64,000 bases of DNA from Parabacteroides acidifaciens (GTDB lineage Bacteria; Bacteroidota; Bacteroidia; Bacteroidales; Tannerellaceae). Below are positions 43,275-52,296 of the stretch, in pieces (within the stretch, counting starts at the first letter, position 1; the number at the start of each line of letters is the position of its first letter). The notes beneath the pieces are model-generated. The model was not told the origin of the DNA and did not search any database. It saw nothing but the letters and a program-made list of their open reading frames with translations. The stretch is from the NCBI RefSeq assembly GCF_003363715.1, contig NZ_QREV01000005.1:1-64000 (forward strand). The letters run 5' to 3'. Position numbers and translations under genes: made by a program.

Positions 43275-44474
43275 TTATCTTAGTTTATTCCGGTTGAAAT
43301 GCGGACCCGCCTTGAACAGGAAGAATAGCGTGGACAGGATTGTCAGGCATGCTCCGAACAGGTAAGCATGGTTGAACCCCCCGAAGGCCTGCGCAATGCT
43401 TCCGCCTGCCATCAGACCGATACCGATGCCGACATCCCAGCTGGTCAGGTAAGTCGAGGTCGCCGTCCCGCGCTGGCTGTTGGGCGCCAGGTTCACAAAC
43501 AGCGTGTTGAAAGCCGGGAACATAGTCCCGAAAGCAACCCCTTGTGAGAGCGCGATCCCGATATACAGATAAGAGGTGAAGCCCGGATTCCACCGCATCA
43601 GCCTTTCCAACGCCGCCAGTCCGAAGAAGCTCGCCGCCGCCAGATACATCCCTAATGAAATGACTAACGTGATCCTTCCTTTGTCCACCTGCCGTCCGGA
43701 GAATAGCCGGGAGACGGCCAAGCCGATCGCCATAAAGGTAAAATAGAGTCCCGAATTGACGGAAATCCCGATTTCATCGGCATACATAGCGACATATGTG
43801 GTCGTCATGCCGTATGGAATGGAAAGCAATAGCAGGGAGATTCCCGCCCAGGTCCCTTTCACTAAGAAGAAGCGGTCTAAGGAGATCGGCTCCTTCTTGA
43901 TCGTTTGTTTCAGGGGCGTTTTAACTAAATAGGCCATGATGAACCCGAGGAAACAGGAGACGAGCGAGCAGGCAAAAATCGTTTCGTACGAGAAACTGGT
44001 GTGCATGAAAAGCCCGGTCATCGGCCCGAAACTCATGGCGATGTTGTTTGCCAGCCCGTAATAACCGATCCCTTCGCCGCGGCGCGAGGAGGGCAGGATG
44101 TCGATCACGATCGTATTACCCGACACCGTCACCATCCCGAAGGCGAAGCCGTGCAGGATGCGGAATACGATAAACAGGCTCAGCAGGCTGGCAATCATAT
44201 AACCGGCAAAAATAACCATGAAGACGGCGTAGGCGATCAGATACAGCGGCCGCCGGGCAAACGTGTCCAACAGATAGCCGGAGAACGGGCGGATACACAG
44301 TGCGGCAATGGTGTAGCACGAGAGGATAAACCCGATCATCGACTTATCCGCGTTGAACTGGTCTTGCAGGTAAAACGGCAGGATCGGCAGGATCAGATAG
44401 AATGCAAAGAACAGCAGGAAGTTGGCTGCCAGAATGTAGCAGAAGCTGGGTGAAACGAGTTTGTCTTGTGCCAT
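43275..44474 (-). CDS. Major facilitator superfamily transporter
   Basis: A 399-residue protein with 12 predicted helices. The loop 2-3 motif PFSGYLLDTFARRPLYLIAY and the related GRQVDKGRITLVISLG in the second half mark the MFS fold. RILHGFAFGMVTVSGNTIVIDILPSSRRGEGIGYY resembles drug/sugar efflux-type members. It follows pdxB by 22 bases in the same direction. The substrate cannot be predicted; export of a small molecule is likely. Convergent with the SDR gene, 3 bases apart. Confidence 0.87.
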   Translation of the reverse strand: MAQDKLVSPSFCYILAANFLLFFAFYLILPILPFYLQDQFNADKSMIGFILSCYTIAALCIRPFSGYLLDTFARRPLYLIAYAVFMVIFAGYMIASLLSLFIVFRILHGFAFGMVTVSGNTIVIDILPSSRRGEGIGYYGLANNIAMSFGPMTGLFMHTSFSYETIFACSLVSCFLGFIMAYLVKTPLKQTIKKEPISLDRFFLVKGTWAGISLLLLSIPYGMTTTYVAMYADEIGISVNSGLYFTFMAIGLAVSRLFSGRQVDKGRITLVISLGMYLAAASFFGLAALERLMRWNPGFTSYLYIGIALSQGVAFGTMFPAFNTLFVNLAPNSQRGTATSTYLTSWDVGIGIGLMAGGSIAQAFGGFNHAYLFGACLTILSTLFFLFKAGPHFNRNKLR

Positions 44475-44496
44475 TGTTACGTCTTGTTACGCGTTA

Positions 44497-45606
44497 TTAT
44501 TGAATCCTGAATCCTAAATTCCGAAACAGTGCGGCTTCGTCCGGAGTCGCATGCGCGATTGTGTATGCTCGGTATTCCCGTGGATGGCGGTAGTTCGCCC
44601 GGAACCATTCGAACTTGTCCGGCTCTTCGCGCAAAGCCTTGTCCACGACGAGCGGGTCGAAAGTGGCAAGGATTGCCTGCTCGATCCGGTTTCCGGTGAA
44701 TACATCCAGGTCGATTACTGGGTTTGCGGGTGCGGGCGGCACGACTTCGCCTATCTTTTCCACTTTCACGCCGAAGAAGGCTTCGATGTTTTCGAGGCAC
44801 ATACGCGTCCCGTTTGCTTTTCCGTCGGCCGAGAAACCGGCAATATGCGGAGTGGCTATCGCTGCCGCCACCAGCAGTTCGCGGTCGATGCGGGGTTCGT
44901 TTTCCCAACAGTCGATGATCAGTTCGCCAACCTTTCCTTCCTTCCGGGCCTGCAAGAGGGCTTGCGTGTCGTGGACGGCCCCGCGTGAGGCATTGATGAA
45001 CCAGGGTTTGCGCCGGAGCTTCCCGAAGAATGCAGCGTCCGCCAGGTGGCGGGTGACAAAGCGGCCCTCTTTGGTCAGAGGCGTATGGAACGTGATGATA
45101 TCAGCCTGTGCGGCAATGGTATCTAACGGTACGAAGCCGCTTTCCCCTTCCGCCTCTGCGCGTGGCGGGTCATTGCGGAGCACTTTCATTCCGTAGGCTG
45201 TGCACACTTTCTCCACCTCTTTCCCAACATGGCCGACACCGACGATCCCGATTGTCTTTCCCTGAAGTGTTTCCCCTTTGCGAAGTGCTGTCGTAATCAA
45301 TCCGGCGAGCACGTACTGGGCGACTGAGACGGCGTTGCATCCCGGCGAGTTCTTCCAGGTGATGCCTGCTTCGTCGCAATAGCGGGTGTCGATATGGTCG
45401 AAGCCTATCGTCGCGCTGGTGATCAGCCTGACGCGGCTTCCTTCGAGCAGTTCGCGGGTACATTTATCGATGCTGCGTACGATCAGGGCGTCTGCATCGT
45501 GAATCCGGTCCGGTGTAAATTCGTTGGATGTGAGGTATGTTACATCAGCGATAGGCTCTGCGACCCCTTTCAGATAGGGAACGGTATTGTCGGCAACTAT
45601 TTTCAT
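44497..45606 (-). CDS. pdxB: Erythronate-4-phosphate dehydrogenase
   Basis: A D-2-hydroxyacid dehydrogenase that oxidises 4-phosphoerythronate in the DXP-dependent route to pyridoxal phosphate. The start MKIVADNTVPYLKGVAEP is characteristic of PdxB. The NAD loop is GIVGVGHVGKEVEKVCTAYG, and the catalytic Arg, Glu and His lie in NASRGAVHD, DCWENEPRID and TPHIAGFSADGKANGT. The ATG at 45604-45606 is chosen because the 18 upstream codons are not part of the family. It lies 34 bases after the ExoX-C-like gene. A GAATCCT repeat forms its last codons. Confidence 0.92.
   Translation of the reverse strand: MKIVADNTVPYLKGVAEPIADVTYLTSNEFTPDRIHDADALIVRSIDKCTRELLEGSRVRLITSATIGFDHIDTRYCDEAGITWKNSPGCNAVSVAQYVLAGLITTALRKGETLQGKTIGIVGVGHVGKEVEKVCTAYGMKVLRNDPPRAEAEGESGFVPLDTIAAQADIITFHTPLTKEGRFVTRHLADAAFFGKLRRKPWFINASRGAVHDTQALLQARKEGKVGELIIDCWENEPRIDRELLVAAAIATPHIAGFSADGKANGTRMCLENIEAFFGVKVEKIGEVVPPAPANPVIDLDVFTGNRIEQAILATFDPLVVDKALREEPDKFEWFRANYRHPREYRAYTIAHATPDEAALFRNLGFRIQ
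44502..44515. repeat. Heptanucleotide repeat at the end of pdxB
   Basis: Two tandem GAATCCT units form the last codons of pdxB (G-F-R-I-Q). TTGTTACG is also duplicated just after it, at the MFS start. Confidence 0.75.
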
Positions 45607-45640
45607 CTTTTTGTCCTTTTGTCGGGGACAAAGATAGACA

Positions 45641-46495
45641 TTATTTGTTGAACTTGACATAATTCAGGCGTGTGTACCTGACGCCATAACTCTCGTAAAT
45701 CGCCGCTATCCGGGCCGAGGCGATACGGAGAAATTCTCCCGGTTCGTAGGCATGTTCCAGCGAAGGCAACTGTCCGGACACACGGCTCGGATGTTTGGAC
45801 GGGAGCGTGAGACAGACCAGATTCCCGTCCCGGTCGATTGTCGTCAGGCGCTGGCGGACGTAAAAGAGCGGGATCGTGCCGTCGAGACCGGTCTTGTACG
45901 GATCGTCTTCTAACCTGACTTTGGTCACTTTCAGGGTCAGGCCGGTCAGCTTGTCGCCCGGCTTTCCTAAATACTGGCTTGGCGGACGCGTCTGCTGTTT
46001 CTTTTTCAGCATCTTGTCGAGCTGTACCATATTATAGGCTTGTGCCATCTTGACGAACCGTTCCTGTTTCGGGATGCGCGCCGTGAACTTGCAGGCGATC
46101 CAGTTGATATATCCCGGATCGATCTTCGAGACTTCATACAGGAAATGTCCGCGGTATTTGCCGAACGGAACCAAGTCGTCGCCATGCGTGGACATCCTCT
46201 TTTCATTATAGTTGGTGATCAGGATGCACCGGTTGGAATACCACAGTTCCGACGTCACGAGCCGGAGCGATGCGACGATGCCGGGTTTCAGGTCTTCGAT
46301 GTACAGAAAGGAACGCCTGTCGAGCAGCGGCGTGTAAAACCAAAGGCTGTAGTTGGGATGTCCCTCGGTCGGAAGAACAACAAGATAGCATCCCGCCTCT
46401 TTGTAAGAAGCTTTTCCCTGATTGTAAGTATTCAACTTCTCGTACAGAAGAATCTGTTCCTGCTCGGATATATCGGGTAACCTGGGATTTGCCAT
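45641..46495 (-). CDS. Protein with ExoX C-terminal-like domain
   Basis: A 284-residue soluble protein. The segment DLVPFGKYRGHFLYEVSKIDPGYINWIACKF (about 125-155) matches the small domain found at the C-terminus of exodeoxyribonuclease X and in stand-alone proteins, usually with F-G-K-Y-x-G and D-x-x-Y-I-N/x-W. No exonuclease DnaQ domain is present. The remaining parts (IEDLKPGIVASLRLVTSELWYSN; the C-terminal LRIASARIAAIYESYGVRYTRLNYV) are unassigned. It heads the unit with pdxB and the MFS gene. A nucleic-acid role is inferred only from the domain. Confidence 0.7.
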   Translation of the reverse strand: MANPRLPDISEQEQILLYEKLNTYNQGKASYKEAGCYLVVLPTEGHPNYSLWFYTPLLDRRSFLYIEDLKPGIVASLRLVTSELWYSNRCILITNYNEKRMSTHGDDLVPFGKYRGHFLYEVSKIDPGYINWIACKFTARIPKQERFVKMAQAYNMVQLDKMLKKKQQTRPPSQYLGKPGDKLTGLTLKVTKVRLEDDPYKTGLDGTIPLFYVRQRLTTIDRDGNLVCLTLPSKHPSRVSGQLPSLEHAYEPGEFLRIASARIAAIYESYGVRYTRLNYVKFNK

Positions 46496-46531
46496 ATTAT
46501 TACCTCCTTGTTGTCAATTTTTTTGGTTTTC

Positions 46532-46643
46532 GGGTACATGACAAACTGATCATGTGCCTGTTTTTAACTTTTCGGGTACATGATCGGTTTCTCATGTACC
46601 TGTTTTTAGTTTTTCGGGTACATGAGAAACCGATCATGTACCC
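46532..46643. repeat. Array of three GGGTACATGA / TCATGTACC palindromes, 42-bp period
   Basis: Units at 46532-46558, 46574-46600 and 46616-46643, each with arms GGGTACATGA and TCATGT(A/G)CC, separated by TGTTTTTA..TTTTTC. The loop regions of units 2 and 3 (GATCGGTTTCTC and GAGAAACCGATC) are reverse complements, so the two units can also pair with each other. The array lies between the Fic gene stop and the ExoX-C-like gene start. Confidence 0.9.
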
Positions 46644-46654
46644 ATTCTGCTGTA

Positions 46655-47800
46655 TTATTGTGCACTATGGACAGATTCTATTGTCTCTGCCTTTTGTTCC
46701 GGTTCAATTCGCCTGTTGACAAACAAATCCATCAGTGCTGTATTGATATAATAATTTGTTTTCCATATTTTTATTTTCTCTAACAAGCCCACTTCAACGA
46801 TCATATCAAGATACTTTGTTGCGGTCTTTCTTTGCACCATCATATCTTTTTCTACAAATTCAATCTTGGTGTATGGATGGAAAAACAGATTATTCAATAA
46901 TTCGTGTTTATATTGTTTGCCGAACAAAGGACGTAATATTTGTTTATACTGCGACATTAGTGTGTTTATGCCTTTTACTAATTGGATAGTGTCATCGGCT
47001 GTCTCCTCAACGCCTTTGAGTATAAATAATATCCATTGTACCCATTCTTCGGCATTATTTTCTCCGGCATCTCTGATATCCTGTATTAACTTATAATAGG
47101 TTCCTTTATTATGTGTGATATATCTACTCAAATAAAGAATAGGCAAATCTAACAAGTTATTGATAACCAAATATAAGATGGAAATTATCCGGCCGGTACG
47201 GCCATTACCGTCATAAAACGGATGTATACTCTCGAACTGATGATGAATAATGGCCATCTTTATGAGCGGGTCGATATCTTGCAAAGAATTGTCATTAATG
47301 TACTGCTCTAAATTAGCCATCAATTTTTCCACTTCTTGCTTATCCTGTGGCGGAGTATACACTGTATCCCCGAATTGATTTTTCAATTTTGTCCCCGGCA
47401 CAGATCTGAACCCCGCATTGTTACACTCCAATTCTTGCTGAATCCGTTTAATATCGTTCAAGGTTAATAATTTGGTTTTTCTGGCCGATGTAAAACCTGA
47501 ACGTATAGCTTGCCTGTAGTTTAAAACCTCTTTGGCAGAAGCGTTTATCAGATTGCTTGTCAAATCAAGTTCGGCCCTGTATAACTCGTCATTGGTCGTG
47601 ACGATATTTTCTACCTCCGAACTGTCTTTGGCTTCCTGTAATGTTAAGCTATTGATAAGTATATCTTCATTCGGAATAGTCAAGGCGACCCCTTTTAACT
47701 CCGCTAATTTTTTATTGGACAGATTCAACTGTTTCAATATAGCTTTTGTCTCTAAGTCATATTTTAAAGGCAATTCGGGGATGATATATTTATGGTCCAT
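46655..47800 (-). CDS. Fic-domain protein AMP-transferase with N-terminal inhibitory motif
   Basis: A 381-residue Fic protein. The active-site loop is HPFYDGNGRTGR (about 193-204), complete with catalytic His and the phosphate-binding NGR. The inhibitory helix motif S-x-x-x-E-N is present at residues 60-65 (SSEVEN), so this is a class II enzyme, autoinhibited until the glutamate moves. The N-terminal Fic_N region precedes it, and a C-terminal winged helix (MMVQRKTATKYLDMIVEVGLLEKI) follows. Fic enzymes usually transfer AMP to a hydroxyl on a target protein. Its AT-rich codon use contrasts with its neighbours and suggests horizontal acquisition. No antitoxin partner is visible. Confidence 0.92.
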   Translation of the reverse strand: MDHKYIIPELPLKYDLETKAILKQLNLSNKKLAELKGVALTIPNEDILINSLTLQEAKDSSEVENIVTTNDELYRAELDLTSNLINASAKEVLNYRQAIRSGFTSARKTKLLTLNDIKRIQQELECNNAGFRSVPGTKLKNQFGDTVYTPPQDKQEVEKLMANLEQYINDNSLQDIDPLIKMAIIHHQFESIHPFYDGNGRTGRIISILYLVINNLLDLPILYLSRYITHNKGTYYKLIQDIRDAGENNAEEWVQWILFILKGVEETADDTIQLVKGINTLMSQYKQILRPLFGKQYKHELLNNLFFHPYTKIEFVEKDMMVQRKTATKYLDMIVEVGLLEKIKIWKTNYYINTALMDLFVNRRIEPEQKAETIESVHSAQ

Positions 47801-47925
47801 ATTAAACTCTATTTCTGTTATTTATATTAATAAACATGAGCAATGAACGAAGATAGCAATAAAATTAATAATAAGCGAACCTGTCTTTGTTTTTTTAGCA
47901 TAGATGTTTTGCTTGTCTACGGCTG

Positions 47926-49512
47926 TTAGGCTTGCATACCCTCTATCGTCCGGTACGCATCCTGAATGATTGCGGGTGGGAAGCCGTTTATCTCCAACAG
48001 GCGGATAGCATTGCGGCGGTAAAGGGGGCCGCTTTTCAGTTTGTAATCGAATGAGAAGGAATTGCCGTGTATCACTTCGCTGAAATGATAGAGGTCGTAT
48101 TCGGAATCAAGCAGTGTGGCTAACTCCGTGTCGTGCGTGGAGGCGACGATGATGTTGTCCGGCGTGTTCAGGTAGGATAAGACAGATTTGGCTGCGGCGA
48201 TCCGCTCTGTCGTGTTCGTCCCTTTGAATATCTCGTCGAAGAGGAACAGGTGGGTGTTTCCGTCCTGGCTCCGGTCGATCATGTCCTTGATCGTATCGAC
48301 TTCTTTCATATAGAAGCTTTTTCCTTCCGAAAGATTGTCGGCAAGCATCAGGGCGGAATAAATGTTTATGGGGGCGGAGAGGCGGAATGCCCGGGCAAAA
48401 GCGGTGTGCAATGTCTGGGCCGTTAGGACATTGATCCCGGCTATGCGGATGAAAGTGGTTTTGCCGGACATATTCGAACCGTTCAGCAGCACCGACTTCC
48501 CTTCTATCGTAATGGAGTTTGCAATGCAGTCCTCGATCAACGGGTGATACATCTCTTCACTGGCTAACCTTTGCTTCCCTTCGGTTTTTCCCGGCAGGCA
48601 ATAATAAGGTAGCTCTTCCCGCAGGAAATAAACAGACAGCAAGCTGTCCACCAGACCGACAAACCGGTATACCGTCTCGATTTCCCGGTTCTTGTTCTTC
48701 AGGATGGAGACGGATTGCAGGAAAGAGAGCGGTTCCGTCAGGAAGAATATATGGATCAGTTCGGTGAAAAACCAGACAAACGCTGCTATATCACTTTGCA
48801 TCTTGTTCTCCATGCGGAGGAATAAGGCAGTCCGCCGGATGGGTTTGAGTGTGGCCAAAGCCTTGGGGATATCTTTTGTCAGTTTGCTTAGTTCCGGATA
48901 TTTGCACAGCTTGCCGGCGATACTCATAAGCTTGATCAACTGGGGAACGGAATAGATATAATCGATGCTTTTCATTTTAAATGTGTAATGAATGACAACA
49001 TTTGCAATGATAGCGGTTAGGAACAGTATTCCGTACGCAGAAACTTGTGTTAACAGATAGAGAAGCAGGAACAGCGTTGGCAGGAATTTCAGGACTGTAA
49101 AGGCAATTTTCGCCTTTCCGGAAACGGTGGGAAGCTCATCTGTCAGCAACCGCACGATCATATAAGCCTCCGTGTCCCGCAAGCCGGACAACACTTTCGT
49201 CAGCCTCTCCCGCAGACCGTCGTCGGTTTGCAGGTGGGCGATGAAGTCTTCATTCTGCTCGATCTCCCCTGTCGTTCGGGGAACGGTGCATAATGTATGG
49301 TACAGGTATTGTTGCCCGACCCCCGATTGTGTCCTGTCCACAAACGTAAACAGCTCTTCAGTCCCCAGGTCCGAACAGGTCTGTTCGGACAAAGCATGAC
49401 TCCCTTCCTCCTGCTTCTTATAAAGGAAGTAAGCCGCGATATCCGTAAGGTTGAACTCCTCTGTCTTGATTTTGCCGGGGTGGTTGTTTGCTGTTTGTTT
49501 CATTTGTTGCAC
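47926..49512 (-). CDS. Membrane-anchored MutS-like ATPase
   Basis: A 528-residue protein with a C-terminal MutS ATPase: Walker A LLNGSNMSGKTTFIR (about 342-356), Walker B HLFLFDEIFKGTNTTER, and the conserved IIVASTHDTELATLL. Unlike true MutS it has no mismatch-binding N-terminal domain. Instead it has a hydrophobic region at about 134-184 (FLPTLFLLLYLLTQVSAYGILFLTAIIANVVIHY), suggesting a membrane hairpin, and another near 265. Bacteroidetes carry such MutS-family proteins of unknown role; mismatch repair is unlikely. It is transcribed alone. Confidence 0.85.
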   Translation of the reverse strand: MQQMKQTANNHPGKIKTEEFNLTDIAAYFLYKKQEEGSHALSEQTCSDLGTEELFTFVDRTQSGVGQQYLYHTLCTVPRTTGEIEQNEDFIAHLQTDDGLRERLTKVLSGLRDTEAYMIVRLLTDELPTVSGKAKIAFTVLKFLPTLFLLLYLLTQVSAYGILFLTAIIANVVIHYTFKMKSIDYIYSVPQLIKLMSIAGKLCKYPELSKLTKDIPKALATLKPIRRTALFLRMENKMQSDIAAFVWFFTELIHIFFLTEPLSFLQSVSILKNKNREIETVYRFVGLVDSLLSVYFLREELPYYCLPGKTEGKQRLASEEMYHPLIEDCIANSITIEGKSVLLNGSNMSGKTTFIRIAGINVLTAQTLHTAFARAFRLSAPINIYSALMLADNLSEGKSFYMKEVDTIKDMIDRSQDGNTHLFLFDEIFKGTNTTERIAAAKSVLSYLNTPDNIIVASTHDTELATLLDSEYDLYHFSEVIHGNSFSFDYKLKSGPLYRRNAIRLLEINGFPPAIIQDAYRTIEGMQA

Positions 49513-49547
49513 TTGCCTCTGTTATAGTTACAAAGGTAATAAAATAT

Positions 49548-52040
49548 TCAGAACCTATACCGTGCCGAAACCATAAACTCGCGCGGGCGGATGTTGATCC
49601 AGGAGGTGTAGCTTTCGGTGGCGGAGTACTGCGTGTAGCTGTATTGCCGCTTGTTGAACAGGTTGGTGGCTTCGGCGGTGAACTGCCAGCTCCCCGTTTT
49701 CCAGCGGAAGGAGAGGTCGGCGAAGAAAGCGTTGACGGCTTTGTCGCGGCTGACGTCGTTGTGGTAGTGATCCACGGCGAGATTGATCTCCACCGGGAAA
49801 AGCTCGTAAGAGAGTTGCAACTTCTGTACGACATTCAGCAGCGGGGTGAGGTCCGTATCACTGCCGATCTTCGATCTTCCCAAGTTGATGGTGGCCTGGT
49901 AGCTGGCGGCGAAGCTGCGGACGGGTGTCCAGATGACCTTCGGTTCGTATTGCATGAAGTCGTATCGGTAAGGCAAGCGTTCGCCGGCACTCAACTGTTC
50001 CGCCTGGTTGCGCCCTAAAAGGTAGTTGAGCGAGGTCTTCAGGCCGTAGTCGTAGAAGCCTTTGGAAAACGTCCCTTTCAGCGTCCAGCCGGAAGAGTGG
50101 TTCGAGAGGCGGTGGGAGACGAGGGCGATCTGTGCGTCGCGGACCTGTTGTTCGAAGATGCGGTCGGACCAGCCTCGGTTGTGCCCGAGCGAGAGGGTGG
50201 CGAAGAACTCGCGTATCGTGTTCTTATATTCCCCGTACAGCGAATAGCTCTGCGTGCGGTTGACCGGCATGATGGCGTTGTTTATCCGCATGTTGCGGTA
50301 GTCCGTGCGGTAGGCGTCCGGGTAGAAATCGGTGATGTCGCCGTACTTCTCCCTGTAGTTGGCATGGAAGGAGAAGCGCCAGGCATAATTCAACTTATAA
50401 TTAATGTAGAAGAACGGATTGACGGCCAACCGCGAAAAGTCCGCCTCCGGAAAGGTGGTCCATACGAGCGGAAGATTAAAGGAGAGGTTCCATTTATGCC
50501 GGTTCAACTGATAGTTCGGGGTGAAATAGAGGCTTGTCCCGTTGCGGAGCGAGTTGAGGTCGCCTGTCACGCCGGCTGTATATTGCCGCGTCAGGTTTCC
50601 TTTCTTGCGGAGGAAGGACAGGGAATGGTCCATGTAGAGCTGTTGCAAGTCCAACGATTGCCTGTCCCCGTCGATGGTGATCCGTGCCGGCTGGTTGTGA
50701 TAGCGCAGCAGGGAACGGACTTCCAGTGTGTATTTATCCCGTGCCCAGATGTTTTGCAGATAGTTCTGTGCGCCCATGTCCGGTGTCCGGATGCGCTGGT
50801 TGGCGGCCGAACTGCCGGTGATGTAAGAGGTGCCGCTCTCCCAGTTGCCGGACAGGCTGAAGTTGTTTGTCAGGTAATGGCTTTCGGCATTGTTCTCAAG
50901 GTTCACGGCCACTTCCGCGCGGTCGGTGCGGACGTGCGTATCGCTTTGCTCCGTCAGGGTGGCGGTGTCGCCCGTCTGGTAAAAGTTCGTGATGCTGCCT
51001 CTCTCCTGCCGCTTGAAGTCGTGCAGATAGTTGGCGTTAAGGCGCAGTTGCATCGTCTCGTTCAGCTTGTACACCCGGTTGCCGGAGAGGGAATGCACGT
51101 CGTTGAAGAGCAACCGCTCCTTCTTCAGCGGGGCGGAGAAAGATGGCTGGGAGAGGAAGGCGGGCAGAGCCGGCCCCGATTGCCTTTCCAGGCTGTTTTG
51201 TGTGAGGACATTCTGCTCGTCCGTCACATCTTTTCCCCGGTTGTTTCCTTTATAGATATAGGCCGACTGGCTTTTCCGGCTAAGCTGTAGCGCGTTGCCC
51301 ATGCCTTGCCACAAGAGTGGAGAGGCGCCCATGCCGCCTTCGACCGTCGTCATCCAGCGGTCGCGGAAGTTGTCTTTCAGCTTGAGGTTGATGGCGATGT
51401 CTTCGGTCGTCAGCTTCTTTTGCAGGGCGCGGATGGGCTGGTGGTTCTCCATCACCTGCACGCTCTTGACGGCGTCGGCCTGCAGGTTGTTAGTCAGTTG
51501 GTTATACCGCCCGCCCGTCAGGTCCATGCCTTCGACGTAAAACTTGCTGATGCTTTTCCCGTTGTAGGAAATCGTTCCCTCGTCGTCCACATCCACGCCG
51601 GGCAGCTTCTTCAACACATCCTTGATTGCCTCGTCACGCGGGCTGATGAACTGCGCGACGTCGTAATTGATCGTGTCCTGCCGCCCGTAGACGCGTCCCG
51701 GACGTATCTCGACCTCTTTCAAGGTGAATATCTCCGTTTCGAGGCGTATGTGGACTGTCGAACCGGCAGTGACTCTCTGCTGGACGGGCTTGTATCCCAA
51801 TAGCGAGACATGGATCAGGAGCGAGTCGCCGGCCTGTCGGAGCGGCAGGTTGAACTGTCCGTTTGCGTCCGTCAGGGTGTACGTCAGCGGAACCGGCTGC
51901 CCGGCTTTCCGTATCTGCACGGTTGCGGCGTCTACGGGCTGCCCGCTTTCGGCATCGGTCACGATCCCTTTTATGGATTGCTGGGCAGACAGGTTGCAGG
52001 CGATAAAGAGGAGAATGAATATGTATAGGAAGCTTTTCAT
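49548..52040 (-). CDS. Outer-membrane barrel protein, TonB-receptor-like
   Basis: An 830-residue protein with a signal peptide (MKSFLYIFILLFIACNLSAQ), an N-terminal carboxypeptidase-like sandwich (SIKGIVTDAESGQPVDAATVQI), a plug-like segment (DEAIKDVLKKLPGVDVDDEGTISYNGKSISKFYVEGMDLTGGRYN) and a large barrel ending SWINIRPREFMVSARYRF. It fits the outer-membrane beta-barrel family that resembles TonB receptors. The upstream GLPGLI gene is its usual companion in Bacteroidetes. The ligand is unknown. Confidence 0.87.
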   Translation of the reverse strand: MKSFLYIFILLFIACNLSAQQSIKGIVTDAESGQPVDAATVQIRKAGQPVPLTYTLTDANGQFNLPLRQAGDSLLIHVSLLGYKPVQQRVTAGSTVHIRLETEIFTLKEVEIRPGRVYGRQDTINYDVAQFISPRDEAIKDVLKKLPGVDVDDEGTISYNGKSISKFYVEGMDLTGGRYNQLTNNLQADAVKSVQVMENHQPIRALQKKLTTEDIAINLKLKDNFRDRWMTTVEGGMGASPLLWQGMGNALQLSRKSQSAYIYKGNNRGKDVTDEQNVLTQNSLERQSGPALPAFLSQPSFSAPLKKERLLFNDVHSLSGNRVYKLNETMQLRLNANYLHDFKRQERGSITNFYQTGDTATLTEQSDTHVRTDRAEVAVNLENNAESHYLTNNFSLSGNWESGTSYITGSSAANQRIRTPDMGAQNYLQNIWARDKYTLEVRSLLRYHNQPARITIDGDRQSLDLQQLYMDHSLSFLRKKGNLTRQYTAGVTGDLNSLRNGTSLYFTPNYQLNRHKWNLSFNLPLVWTTFPEADFSRLAVNPFFYINYKLNYAWRFSFHANYREKYGDITDFYPDAYRTDYRNMRINNAIMPVNRTQSYSLYGEYKNTIREFFATLSLGHNRGWSDRIFEQQVRDAQIALVSHRLSNHSSGWTLKGTFSKGFYDYGLKTSLNYLLGRNQAEQLSAGERLPYRYDFMQYEPKVIWTPVRSFAASYQATINLGRSKIGSDTDLTPLLNVVQKLQLSYELFPVEINLAVDHYHNDVSRDKAVNAFFADLSFRWKTGSWQFTAEATNLFNKRQYSYTQYSATESYTSWINIRPREFMVSARYRF

Positions 52041-52129
52041 CGTTTTATACTTGCTTATAATTTGAATGACTTAGGAGTAAATTAGCATAGACCCTTATCT
52101 TTGTTTGAATGGAGTCCCATCCAATCCTT

Positions 52130-52213
52130 GTTCGACCCGGGTCGAACGGTTGTTTGACCTCCGTCGAACAGCTGTCCCACCCTCGTCGAACAGCTGTCCG
52201 ACCCGGGTCGGAC
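52130..52213. repeat. Array of four 18-bp palindromes, 22-bp period
   Basis: Units start at 52130, 52152, 52174 and 52196. The outer two are perfect palindromes (GTTCGACCCGGGTCGAAC and GTCCGACCCGGGTCGGAC); the inner two are imperfect. Spacers are 4 bases, AGCT twice. CCTT and AAGG flank the array symmetrically. It lies between the GLPGLI gene and the barrel gene, both on the minus strand. Confidence 0.92.
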
Positions 52214-52296
52214 AAGGTTTTTGCGGGAGCCGGATGGAAATGGGATGGGAGCTGAGGAAAAATAGAAGGGAGCTGAGGGAAACTAAGTCCCTTGTG

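Noticed and set aside
46532-46643. Three regular repeats that could look like a short CRISPR array
   Set aside because: The repeats are palindromes with related rather than unique spacers, the period is 42 bp with only three units, and no cas genes are present.
52090-52097. TATCTTTG-like sequence in the GLPGLI/barrel gap
   Set aside because: It points to the plus strand, where no gene follows; both neighbours are on the minus strand.
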